40,535 nucleotides of DNA from Candidatus Heimdallarchaeota archaeon (GTDB lineage: Archaea; Asgardarchaeota; Heimdallarchaeia; Heimdallarchaeales; Heimdallarchaeaceae). Where the stretch lies: positions 1 to 40,535 of the forward strand of contig JAAFKJ010000147.1 of the NCBI GenBank assembly GCA_021399395.1, given 5' to 3'. Under the pieces are notes generated by a model. It was not told the DNA's origin and did no database searches. It saw nothing but the letters and a program-made list of their open reading frames with translations. The stretch's first letter is position 1; each line of letters begins with the position of its first letter. The translations under genes were made by a program, and so were the position numbers. This document shows, one piece after another, positions 33,015 through 40,535 of the stretch.

Positions 33015-33343
33015 TTTGGTTATTCCCCTTGCTTCGTAAGTTATACAGATAACCTTTGTTTATAAAAGCAATCTCAGTATTTTATCCGCCATTGCTCTAT
33101 AGTTCCTAGTAGGTTTATCCGCGATAGTAAGATTGCTGTATAGTTTTTAATACTCGATATTTTTCTCGTAATATCTTCCTAATACAAACATGCTCCGTTC
33201 CTTACTATATCATTACTTTACCTTTTCTTATATAAACTCCTAAATTTCCGTATTTTAAACCCATGTAACACTAGATGAAATGGTTAGAACCACAACAAAG
33301 CTTATAAAATATTGTTCATCTAATGTATTTCTAGTGAGAAACT
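33015..33343. other. Intergenic region with imperfect repeats between divergent genes
   Basis: 329 bp with no convincing ORF. It holds the minus-strand promoter of the winged-helix gene (33040-33064), the plus-strand TATA-like TTATAAAA (33302-33309) of the next gene, and repeats at 33067-33145: TTTATCCGC twice (33081-33089 and 33114-33122), ATTGCTNTATAGTT twice (33091-33104 and 33132-33145), and the inverted pair AGCAATCT / AGATTGCT (33067-33074 and 33130-33137). The repeats may be protein-binding sites or RNA structure. Confidence 0.5.
33040..33053 (-). promoter_or_regulatory. Inverted repeat GTTAT-N4-ATAAC in the winged-helix promoter
   Basis: GTTAT (33040-33044) and ATAAC (33049-33053) form a 14-bp inverted repeat with a 4-bp centre. 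It lies just downstream of the TATA-like box at about 33058-33064 (minus strand), on the expected start site. This is a good place for autoregulation by the small winged-helix protein. Unproven. Confidence 0.4.
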
Positions 33344-33802
33344 GTGAGTCACAAAGTTGAAAGCTCTCCAGAAATATACCATTTAGCTAATCAATTACAG
33401 CGTATTAACTATCTGGGAAATGTTCAAACAATACAAATTGAATTTGAATTTATTTCTGAGGATAAGAAAACTGAACTTGAACAAAACTTCACAGATTCAA
33501 CGGGGATGGGGCAATATAAGTCAGATATGATTATTCTTGAGCAGATAACAGGTAGAGATATGCTTGAAATAATCAATACCCTGCATAATGTCAATTTAAT
33601 TTTTGGAGATTTATCAGTGATCGATGGGATTACTGCTCTTGTGGAGATAAGCTATAAGGGCGAAACATTCTTTGTTGTAGTTTCGTATAATCCTACAACC
33701 AGCGGACTAGAATTAATCTCTACATCTGAAAGTCAGTTGTATTTCGAATTATTAAATTTCATAAGGACAAAATGGGCCCTATCCAAAACATTTCTTAAAT
33801 AA
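33344..33802 (+). CDS. Unknown alpha/beta protein
   Basis: 152 residues, not recognised. It reads as helix (EIYHLANQLQRINYLGNVQT), strand (IQIEFEFISED), helix (TGRDMLEIINTLHNVNLI), two or more strands (ITALVEISYKGETFFVVVSY) and a final helix (YFELLNFIRTKWAL). No motif, cysteine cluster or membrane segment. GTG start at 33344, about 40 bp after TTATAAAA. Convergent with the APH-type kinase with 15 bp between. Confidence 0.6.
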   Translation: MSHKVESSPEIYHLANQLQRINYLGNVQTIQIEFEFISEDKKTELEQNFTDSTGMGQYKSDMIILEQITGRDMLEIINTLHNVNLIFGDLSVIDGITALVEISYKGETFFVVVSYNPTTSGLELISTSESQLYFELLNFIRTKWALSKTFLK

Positions 33803-33817
33803 ATAATCCACTTTTTC

Positions 33818-34924
33818 TTAGAAACTAATTATGTTTTCACTTAACACTTTCATTAACAATCTTAATTTCGAGTAAATATCAGAAGAATCTAGTGTGCTTT
33901 TTTTGCGCTCTATCCTATCGCTAATATCATACAGAATATACGAAGCAATATGAAAGTTGATTGTTAAATCTTCAGGATACAAGTCTTCTAGATCAAAATT
34001 CGTTCCTAATTTTCTTAGAGCAAAATTATAACCGTTTAGAAATGCAAATATGTCTTTCTTTGTGTCATCTATGTTACCATATTTCTGGAACTCCTTCATA
34101 CATGGTTTTGCAAAGAACGTTCCTATATCTTCTGATCTGTCTCTCCCAGTCATTATAAATTCAGGGTCAATAATGTAGACTTTAACCTTAGGTGGAAATT
34201 CTTCAATCGCGTCTTGTGTGATGGTTGTTACATCTGAAGAGAAAAGTAAGTTGCCTTGATGGAAATCACCATGTATCATGGTAGCACCTAATGATTTTTC
34301 CAATGAAACAAAAGAAGGTAGCATTAAATCCAGTATTTCTTCTTGGATGGATGAATCTCCTAATATTGAAAGCAAGTAAAGAATAAGTTTTTTGTAAGGT
34401 TCTGTAACAAATTTACCAGTTTCTGTTCCATGAATAGCTGCAAGAGTTTGTCCAGCTAGTTTGTGTTTATAGTCTTTTTCGACATTTGTTTCTCTGAAAC
34501 TTTTTCCAGTAACTCCTTCATAGATAATACTTCTATTTTGTTCACTTTTGTAAAGTATTTGAGGGATATAGATCCCAGGAAATCTCTTAGGGACCATTGA
34601 GATAATTTCATAGTTTTTGATTTCTTTATTAAACCGTACATCATCTGCTGAAAATTTCACAACAAGGTTGATTGAATGCTCACCAATATTAGTATTAAGA
34701 TAATAAGTTACAAAGTGAACTTTAGATTTTGATGTTCCTTTCTCAACAGAATTAACATCCTTGATTGAGATTGCAGTGGGCATCTCTCCAGTATTTTCAA
34801 ATATTTGCGTTTTGAAAACATTCTCTAAACTGTCTCCTATTGTTGATAGAATTATTTTCAGTTTTTGCTTCTTCCTAACTGAATCAGGAGATAGATTTAG
34901 TCCTTCACTACTCAACTTCAACAC
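33818..34924 (-). CDS. APH-family small-molecule kinase
   Basis: 368 residues. Aminoglycoside-phosphotransferase/choline-kinase fold: Brenner motif ATMIHGDFHQGNLLF (H-G-D-x-H-x-x-N) in the middle and IIDPEFIMTGRDRSEDIGTF as the metal-binding (DFG-like) motif. The N-lobe holds a lysine-bearing strand (NLVVKFSADD). The wording IDPEF...DIGTFFA is close to methylthioribose kinase (MtnK), but other MtnK marks are not sure and no methionine-salvage genes are here. The start is GTG at 34924 with AGGA 7 nt upstream. Substrate unknown. Confidence 0.78.
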   Translation of the reverse strand: MLKLSSEGLNLSPDSVRKKQKLKIILSTIGDSLENVFKTQIFENTGEMPTAISIKDVNSVEKGTSKSKVHFVTYYLNTNIGEHSINLVVKFSADDVRFNKEIKNYEIISMVPKRFPGIYIPQILYKSEQNRSIIYEGVTGKSFRETNVEKDYKHKLAGQTLAAIHGTETGKFVTEPYKKLILYLLSILGDSSIQEEILDLMLPSFVSLEKSLGATMIHGDFHQGNLLFSSDVTTITQDAIEEFPPKVKVYIIDPEFIMTGRDRSEDIGTFFAKPCMKEFQKYGNIDDTKKDIFAFLNGYNFALRKLGTNFDLEDLYPEDLTINFHIASYILYDISDRIERKKSTLDSSDIYSKLRLLMKVLSENIISF

Positions 34925-34989
34925 TTAGTTCCTAAAAAAGAGTACAAAAACTCACTGAAAAACTTAACTCTAATACTCTGAACACTTTT

Positions 34990-35373
34990 TTAAATCAGAA
35001 GATTAAGGGGATTAACCATCCCAACTATTTTGTCACCATCTACAATAATTAGATGATTTATTTTTTGTTCTTTCATTTTAAGCAATGCGGAGGATATCGT
35101 ATCAACTGATTTGATTTTGATAATTGGTGCTTGCATCACTTCTCTCACTTTTACCTTTTTCAGGTCTTGTTCCTGTGAAATAATCTTGATAATATCTTTA
35201 CTTGTTATAATGCCCACAGCATCTCCATTATCAACTACAAGCAGAGATCCAATATCAAAATCAGCCATTATCGTTATAGCATTATTTAGGTTTTTTGATG
35301 ACTTAATAGATAATGTGCCTTTAGTCATTACACTCGATACTGGATCATCCGTTTCATACGTTCTAAGTGTCAT
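34990..35373 (-). CDS. Tandem CBS-domain protein
   Basis: 127 residues with only two CBS units. First: SVMTKGTLSIKSSKNLNNAI then DIGSLLVVDNGDAVGIITSKDI; second: VMQAPIIKIKSVDTISSALL then KINHLIIVDGDKIVGMVNPLNL. The G(I/M)(I/V) strand and TSKD/NPLN ends are typical. Stand-alone archaeal CBS pairs bind AMP, ATP or SAM and regulate unknown partners. ATG at 35373; the preceding codon is GTG, which is possible but less likely. Confidence 0.9.
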   Translation of the reverse strand: MTLRTYETDDPVSSVMTKGTLSIKSSKNLNNAITIMADFDIGSLLVVDNGDAVGIITSKDIIKIISQEQDLKKVKVREVMQAPIIKIKSVDTISSALLKMKEQKINHLIIVDGDKIVGMVNPLNLLI

Positions 35374-35474
35374 CACAATACCCTATGAATGATACAAGTT
35401 AAAGATTTCGCATAGGTGCAATCACTAACAAACAAGCGATAAAGATAATTAGCTAAACTTTCTAACTGTTATTA

Positions 35475-37028
35475 ATGGCAGATCCTGTTAGAATCATTCA
35501 TTTCAGTGATACTCACATTACGCCTAGACAACAGTTCATTAGACCAAATTTTGATGCAGCTGTAAATGTGATAAATAGCACTCCTCATGATTTCTCTATC
35601 TTTGCTGGAGATTTAACTCAAGATGGTTTAATTGAAGAGTTCACCTTGGCTGATGAACTAAGACGAAAAATTGATTCTCCAAAAACATACTGGATTATAG
35701 GAAATCACGACAGTAGAAGTGGTGGATTTGAAGTTTGGGAGAATAAAATTGGCCCAAGAGAATTTCATGAGTTTTCAGATGATGTTCTTTTTATTGGTTT
35801 AGATTCATGTATCCCAGATCAAGATGGTGGAAGGTTTGGACGAGAAGCATTAGATTATACTAAGAAGATTTTGATGAAATACGGTGATGCTAGAATTAAG
35901 ATTGTTGGTTTTCATCATCATATTTTGCCTATCCCAAAAACTGGTAGAGAAAGATCTAATGCTATTGATGCTGGAGATATGCTTTCTGTACTTTTGGATC
36001 ATAATGTTGATGCTGTTTTCACAGGACACAAACATCATCCCAATGTTTACAAGGTTGAGGATACAATTATAGTTTCAGCAGGAAGTGTTTCAAGTTATAA
36101 GACAAGAAGCGGTGGCCCTCGCTCTTTGAATTATGTAGAGATAACACCTGAAAAAGAAGTGAAAACCAAAATAATGGAAACAAATGGAACACTAATTAGG
36201 AATGAAGTTAAAACAATCACCAGAAGATTCCGGATGGTTGATTCTGCAGGAGGGAAGTGGTTAAGATTAGCTCAAATCTCAGGTACAGATTTTGGTACTT
36301 CATTTGATGGTCATTCAGAGTTATTTACTAAAGGTATGGACTTAATCGATTCAACTAATCCTGATTTAATACTCCATTGTGGAAATTTGACCTCCAAAGG
36401 GAGAACTTCAGATTATGAGCTCGCTGTTGAAAATTTTGTAAATTATTCTGATAAATTGGTATTCTGTCCAGGTCCTAATGACCTTAAAGGTTTTGGAGAA
36501 ACTCTTTCTCACAAACATTTTGATACAGAAAGTATTTTTGAGAAGAATAAATCATGCTTCTATATCTTGAATACATCTGTTCCTGAAACAGAAATAGGGG
36601 TTGTTGGTAGAACTGTTCAAAACAGATTGGAAAGATATGTCTATCATACTCGACAAGAAACCTTAGATAAATTTCACACTGTTGTTATGCATCATCATCT
36701 TATACCCATCCCAGGTACTAGAGAAACTTCAGCTCTAGAAGATGCTGGGGATGTTCTAAGATTACTTACAAACACAGGCGTAAATTTAGTTCTCTCTGGA
36801 CACTTAGGAAAAGCTTTCTGTACAAGAGTTGAAAGAACTGCATTTGTAAACTGCAACACATTAGCATCTCAAAATACTTCTTCATTTGAAAATAGTTTCA
36901 ATCTAATCGATATCTCAGCAGATGGTGCAATAGTTGTTTCAGAGATAAACGTTCCATCGGGCTTCAGAAGAATATTGGGGATATTTCCAGGAATTCTACC
37001 CGACAAAAATAAAATGGGTTCTGTTTAG
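35475..37028 (+). CDS. Tandem calcineurin-like phosphodiesterase, second domain degenerate
   Basis: 517 residues, two copies of the same fold. Copy 1 (about 5-245) is complete: SDTH at 11-14, AGDLTQDG at 44-51, GNHDSR at 76-81, FHHHILPIP at 146-154, and GHKHHPN at 184-190, the cAMP-phosphodiesterase-like (CpdA) layout. Copy 2 (about 260-500) keeps MHHHLIPIPG (405-414) but has lost others: SGTDFG for SDTH, CGNLTSKG for AGDLTQDG, GPND for GNHD and GHLGKA for GHKHH. So copy 2 should not bind both metals and is likely a regulatory or structural pseudo-domain. Internal duplication is clear from the repeated HHH(I/L)xPIP. ATG start. Confidence 0.88.
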   Translation: MADPVRIIHFSDTHITPRQQFIRPNFDAAVNVINSTPHDFSIFAGDLTQDGLIEEFTLADELRRKIDSPKTYWIIGNHDSRSGGFEVWENKIGPREFHEFSDDVLFIGLDSCIPDQDGGRFGREALDYTKKILMKYGDARIKIVGFHHHILPIPKTGRERSNAIDAGDMLSVLLDHNVDAVFTGHKHHPNVYKVEDTIIVSAGSVSSYKTRSGGPRSLNYVEITPEKEVKTKIMETNGTLIRNEVKTITRRFRMVDSAGGKWLRLAQISGTDFGTSFDGHSELFTKGMDLIDSTNPDLILHCGNLTSKGRTSDYELAVENFVNYSDKLVFCPGPNDLKGFGETLSHKHFDTESIFEKNKSCFYILNTSVPETEIGVVGRTVQNRLERYVYHTRQETLDKFHTVVMHHHLIPIPGTRETSALEDAGDVLRLLTNTGVNLVLSGHLGKAFCTRVERTAFVNCNTLASQNTSSFENSFNLIDISADGAIVVSEINVPSGFRRILGIFPGILPDKNKMGSV

Positions 37029-37036
37029 TTTTCAAG

Positions 37037-37066
37037 AATCCTCCAGCCTTTGTCGAAGGATTTTTT
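37037..37066 (+). terminator. Hairpin with T-run after the phosphodiesterase gene
   Basis: AATCCT (37037-37042) pairs with AGGATT (37057-37062), followed directly by TTTT (37063-37066). It lies 9 bp after the stop codon. The T-run also forms part of a TATA-like TTTTTTAAAG for the next gene. Confidence 0.5.
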
Positions 37067-37090
37067 AAAGTTAGATGAAAGTATAGAATA

Positions 37091-40000
37091 ATGAAGCTTC
37101 CTAGTAATATATGTAAACGCAAAAAGTTTACTGTATACATCTTATCTTTTTATATTTTGATTTCAGTAATGTTCGCACCAATTCCACAGATATATGCTTC
37201 TTCTGGTCAAATTAATGATTATTCTAACAAATATGGAGATTCATTTATTCCGGACAATCTTGAATATAGAACAGATCCTATTTCTTTAGACGAGGGAATT
37301 AAAACTGACATTAGACCTGAGGAAATTGGTTCACCATATGTACCTATTTCATCTTCATCAGGTACTGGAGATAATTTCAATATAGATGATGAACTTATTT
37401 ATTCAGATTCACAATCGCTCAATTTACAGTATAATTTGAATTATCCTGATGATCCAGATTTTGTAGGAGATTCCTATTCAATCACTGATTTAGGTTATAC
37501 TGATGATTATTTACAATATGATATAACAAGCATGCAAGCAACTACAGACTATTATGCGTTAGAAGCTAACGTAGATCAATCTCAATATGTTGAAATAAGA
37601 GACGATTTAGTAGTTGTTTATGCTCAAGGATTTGAAGTCAAATGGGATTATGCTAATTTTACAAAAGCAAAGATTTACCTATGGGGTTTTCCTGGTATTT
37701 CAGCTGATAGAGTTGAATTAACATTAGTATCAGACGATGGAACAGGAAAACCAAATCAAACTGATATCCTAGCATCAATGGGTCCTTATGAACCACGTCT
37801 GTTACCTGTTTCTACATGGCCAGAAATGCCTGTTTTTGATTTTGCAGATTTAACTTTAACAAAAGGCACTTACTACATCGTTGCAAATTTAACCGCATCA
37901 GGAGGACCTACAGCACCTCATGCTTGGTGGTATTATAATGGAACTCACAATGATGGATTGGCATTCAGAAGTTTCACTAATGGTCCAACTTTGAGCTGGG
38001 CTACATTTAGCTATAATTTAGCTTTATCTGTAGAACTACTCCCAGTAAATTCCACGTATCATGCTCTTGAATTTAGTAGTCCTGATCAAATTGCTTTAAC
38101 TGATAATTCTGTATCGATTTCAACTAATAATGCTGTATTCTCAGGACCTTTTACAGGAGACCATCTACTAGAAGCAAATACATCTGTTGATATTAATTTT
38201 TCAACAAATTATGCTTATCATGCTACATATGTAGCTTCTTCCGTATATGGAATAACTAACTCAACTTTCGACCAAATGACAATTGATTGGAATATAACGT
38301 GGTCTACACTTGCAGCTTCTACAACGTATACACTAGTTGATAGAAATATGACGGTTAACATACCACAGGATTGGTCTGGTACTTTTAATTGGTATTATAA
38401 TACAACAACACCATTTACTTTCGAGAAACTAATTGATTACTATATAATTTATCTAGGAAACAGTTCTAATGCTGGCGAATGGTGGATAGAAACTACGAGT
38501 CCAAACCATCTATATTCAGCTACGTTTACAGATGGTATTTCTGAAACTGAACGTTTTTACCTTGGATATTGGACAACGGATACAATAAATGCTTATGGGA
38601 ATACTGGTTCTTCAGTATACGTAGAAGCGATTGTGAAATATGATGTAGGAATTCTAACTAACGATACAACAGGATTCCTGAATTATACTATTTATGATCC
38701 TGATGGAAATATTGTTTCATTAAAAACATCATTGGATGCAAATTTATCTTATGTGGATGTATCCTTCTATACTCTGGGAGGAATAGCAAATGTGGCGGGT
38801 GGATATTTCAATGAAGTGATTACATTTGATCCTTCTGTCTATGGCACAGATAAAGCAGGATTTTGGACTGCAGCAGTTATGTGGAACAATGGAACAGAGG
38901 TTGGATATTATTCTCAAAGAATAGTTGTTCAAACGCAGACTGATAGGGAAATTGAGTGGGAAATAACCCCAAACAGTGATACATGGACAACTGCTGATAT
39001 TACTAGAGAAGGATTAGATTCGTTTATTATACAAGGTTATTATTATAACATTAGTGAACCATTCTTTACAACTGGAAAGTCAATTCCAGATGCTCAAGTT
39101 TCTTATATTGTTTCTAACGCAACTTGGAACAACAATGGTAATCTTGATGATTATGCTCCATTTTATAACACTTCAGTATTAGTAGATTTCAGTGTCGGAA
39201 CATATACGGTCGACATTCAATTAACTGGTGCATTTTTAGAAGATCAATCAGTTTCATTTGATTTAACAATATTTTATGAATTATCATTAAACCCTCAATT
39301 TAGCTCAACATCTACAAACTATACGGATAACGCAATTTTCTATATAGCGTTACATGATGTTACTGGTGATGTAAATCTAAATTACTATACTGATTTGAAT
39401 GTAACTCTTTATGATGGAACTTCTTACTACTTAACATCTCCAGCTGATTATACTTTCACATATGATGGTGCTCCAAAAGAGTGGATTTTAGATATTAGTA
39501 CTACGTCTAGAAGTTTAGATGTTGGTTTCTACGATGTTTATATTGAGGTTTTAATCAATGACTATCAAGCTAATTATTCCAGTGTATATGTATCTGATGT
39601 ATATTCTTTCGAAATAACTGCTCCAAAAACAGAAATTCAAATTGACATAGCTCCTGCAACAATATATGTTTATCACGATGCTACATTTGAGTTTAGATTT
39701 GTAGATACCAATCATTCTTTGGATCTAGCAGGTGCAGTGGTGACTCCCTCAGCAAATGTTTCAGGTATCGATTTAGTTGTAAATCCTGTTGGGAATTCAT
39801 ATCGAATAGTAGTTACTAATGATAATGATACTACAAATGCCATTAAAATCTCTATAACAGTAACATTGGCAAATTATGCGACTATAACAGATTTTGAACT
39901 AGGGAATCTGGAAGTTCTAATTATCAATACAGAACTTGTTGAAAATGTTGTCTTTACACCTGCTGTTTCTTATGTTGGATATGAAACAATGGTGGTGGTT

Positions 40001-40535
40001 CAGTTTAATGATCTTACTCATTTGGAACTCATATATGGGGCAGAATTCAAAACCTTCTCCTATAATACTACCAGCTGCACCTTTGTTAGTTTAGTAGAGT
40101 GGACTGGAGGAAGATACAATTTCACATTCATTAACAAAGATGTAACCGTAAATGGTGTAGAAATAACTATTACACTTGGCAAAAACGGTTACGCAGACGC
40201 TTCAGTTATAATTGAAATAGCGGTAATATCGAAAGCCACAGATGCTGATTTTGATACAGGTTATTCCTCAGACATAGAAATCTACTATGAACAAGGGGTA
40301 ACTGTTGGAATATTATATTGGGATACAACTCTAATGGAGTATATAGCACAACCAGATACAGTTCAAGTTGTGGGAAACATCTCTGTTACTTCTGGTTATT
40401 CTAATGTTAGCGATACTATCATTATCAATATTGATCCATTAGGTACTCTAGGTGTATTCTATCTGAATATCACGGTTATGGAGCCAGGTTATGCTCCCCA
40501 AATGCTTCAAATCTTTATTACAGTAAATGAACGAA
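37091..40535 (+). CDS. Very large secreted surface protein with Ig-like repeats, partial
   Basis: At least 1148 residues with no stop before the right edge; the end is missing. The signal peptide is at about residues 10-38 (KRKKFTVYILSFYILISVMF, then APIPQIYASS). Then comes an acidic, Asp/Tyr-rich region, and a series of beta-sandwich-like units of about 95-105 residues with many NxS/T sites, such as IDIAPATIYVYHDATFEFRF, FTPAVSYVGYETMVVVQFND and IEIYYEQGVTVGILYW, which look like copies of one repeat. This is the make-up of archaeal S-layer or adhesion proteins. TTTTTTAAAG lies about 25 bp before the ATG, so the transcript is probably leaderless. The function is otherwise unknown. Confidence 0.82.
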   Translation, partial: MKLPSNICKRKKFTVYILSFYILISVMFAPIPQIYASSGQINDYSNKYGDSFIPDNLEYRTDPISLDEGIKTDIRPEEIGSPYVPISSSSGTGDNFNIDDELIYSDSQSLNLQYNLNYPDDPDFVGDSYSITDLGYTDDYLQYDITSMQATTDYYALEANVDQSQYVEIRDDLVVVYAQGFEVKWDYANFTKAKIYLWGFPGISADRVELTLVSDDGTGKPNQTDILASMGPYEPRLLPVSTWPEMPVFDFADLTLTKGTYYIVANLTASGGPTAPHAWWYYNGTHNDGLAFRSFTNGPTLSWATFSYNLALSVELLPVNSTYHALEFSSPDQIALTDNSVSISTNNAVFSGPFTGDHLLEANTSVDINFSTNYAYHATYVASSVYGITNSTFDQMTIDWNITWSTLAASTTYTLVDRNMTVNIPQDWSGTFNWYYNTTTPFTFEKLIDYYIIYLGNSSNAGEWWIETTSPNHLYSATFTDGISETERFYLGYWTTDTINAYGNTGSSVYVEAIVKYDVGILTNDTTGFLNYTIYDPDGNIVSLKTSLDANLSYVDVSFYTLGGIANVAGGYFNEVITFDPSVYGTDKAGFWTAAVMWNNGTEVGYYSQRIVVQTQTDREIEWEITPNSDTWTTADITREGLDSFIIQGYYYNISEPFFTTGKSIPDAQVSYIVSNATWNNNGNLDDYAPFYNTSVLVDFSVGTYTVDIQLTGAFLEDQSVSFDLTIFYELSLNPQFSSTSTNYTDNAIFYIALHDVTGDVNLNYYTDLNVTLYDGTSYYLTSPADYTFTYDGAPKEWILDISTTSRSLDVGFYDVYIEVLINDYQANYSSVYVSDVYSFEITAPKTEIQIDIAPATIYVYHDATFEFRFVDTNHSLDLAGAVVTPSANVSGIDLVVNPVGNSYRIVVTNDNDTTNAIKISITVTLANYATITDFELGNLEVLIINTELVENVVFTPAVSYVGYETMVVVQFNDLTHLELIYGAEFKTFSYNTTSCTFVSLVEWTGGRYNFTFINKDVTVNGVEITITLGKNGYADASVIIEIAVISKATDADFDTGYSSDIEIYYEQGVTVGILYWDTTLMEYIAQPDTVQVVGNISVTSGYSNVSDTIIINIDPLGTLGVFYLNITVMEPGYAPQMLQIFITVNER

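Noticed and set aside
33818..34924. Calling the APH-type kinase methylthioribose kinase
   Set aside because: IDPEF and DIG segments are suggestive, but the rest of the family marks could not be confirmed and no salvage genes are near.

Overview
The window is AT-rich archaeal DNA, most likely from an Asgard archaeon. Archaeal hallmarks are a 20S proteasome alpha/beta pair, an archaeal-type RNase P RNA, two tRNA genes with introns at position 37/38, Tsr3, TATA-like boxes about 25 bp before leaderless starts, and many small zinc-ribbon proteins. Pointers to Asgard archaea are a small GTPase fused to extra domains, at least two longin/roadblock-like proteins, a membrane-anchored Regnase-like NYN protein, and an Rpo5/Rpb5 RNA polymerase subunit that carries the N-terminal jaw-like domain normally found in eukaryotic Rpb5. 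No rRNA is present, so the lineage (perhaps Heimdall-like) is inference.

Layout. 1-5170 is a minus-strand run: YjbQ, DUF1922-like zinc ribbon, a 754-aa helical protein, a BpsA-like protein, another zinc ribbon, and an Rpo5 whose lysine/alanine repeat tail runs off the left edge. 5315-6785 (+) holds a TPR protein, intron-containing tRNA-Arg(CCT) and Tsr3. 6846-10026 holds bshA and bshC, which converge on a perfect hairpin, plus a VOC protein divergent from bshC. 10268-14433 holds a tiny zinc ribbon, an LPG-synthase-like membrane protein, a phosphodiesterase and a cell-surface protein. 14611-18967 holds the multidomain GTPase, tRNA-Thr(CGT), a diacylglycerol-kinase-like lipid kinase, a zinc-ribbon protein, a metallo-beta-lactamase nuclease and a small nuclease-fold-like protein. 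19112-28119 (-) holds an M48 membrane protease, a longin-winged-helix protein, the proteasome pair, a winged-helix regulator, the membrane-anchored NYN protein, RNase P RNA and a PLP-dependent alpha-oxoamine synthase. 28281-33014 holds an unknown gene, tRNA-Arg(GCG), a TPR-longin protein, a PIG-L deacetylase (BshB candidate), a thioredoxin-reductase-like flavoprotein, a possible structured RNA and a winged-helix regulator. 33344-40535 holds an unknown gene, an APH-type kinase, a CBS pair protein, a tandem phosphodiesterase and a very large secreted protein cut by the right edge.

Working together: BshA, the PIG-L deacetylase and BshC would make a complete bacillithiol (Cys-GlcN-malate) pathway, a thiol system best known from Firmicutes and some other bacteria. 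The reductase next to the deacetylase and the VOC protein next to bshC are plausible partners. The proteasome genes form a tight operon. The most novel signals are the eukaryote-like Rpb5, the bacillithiol set in an archaeon, the receptor-like NYN RNase and the possible pseudoknotted RNA at 32585-32715.
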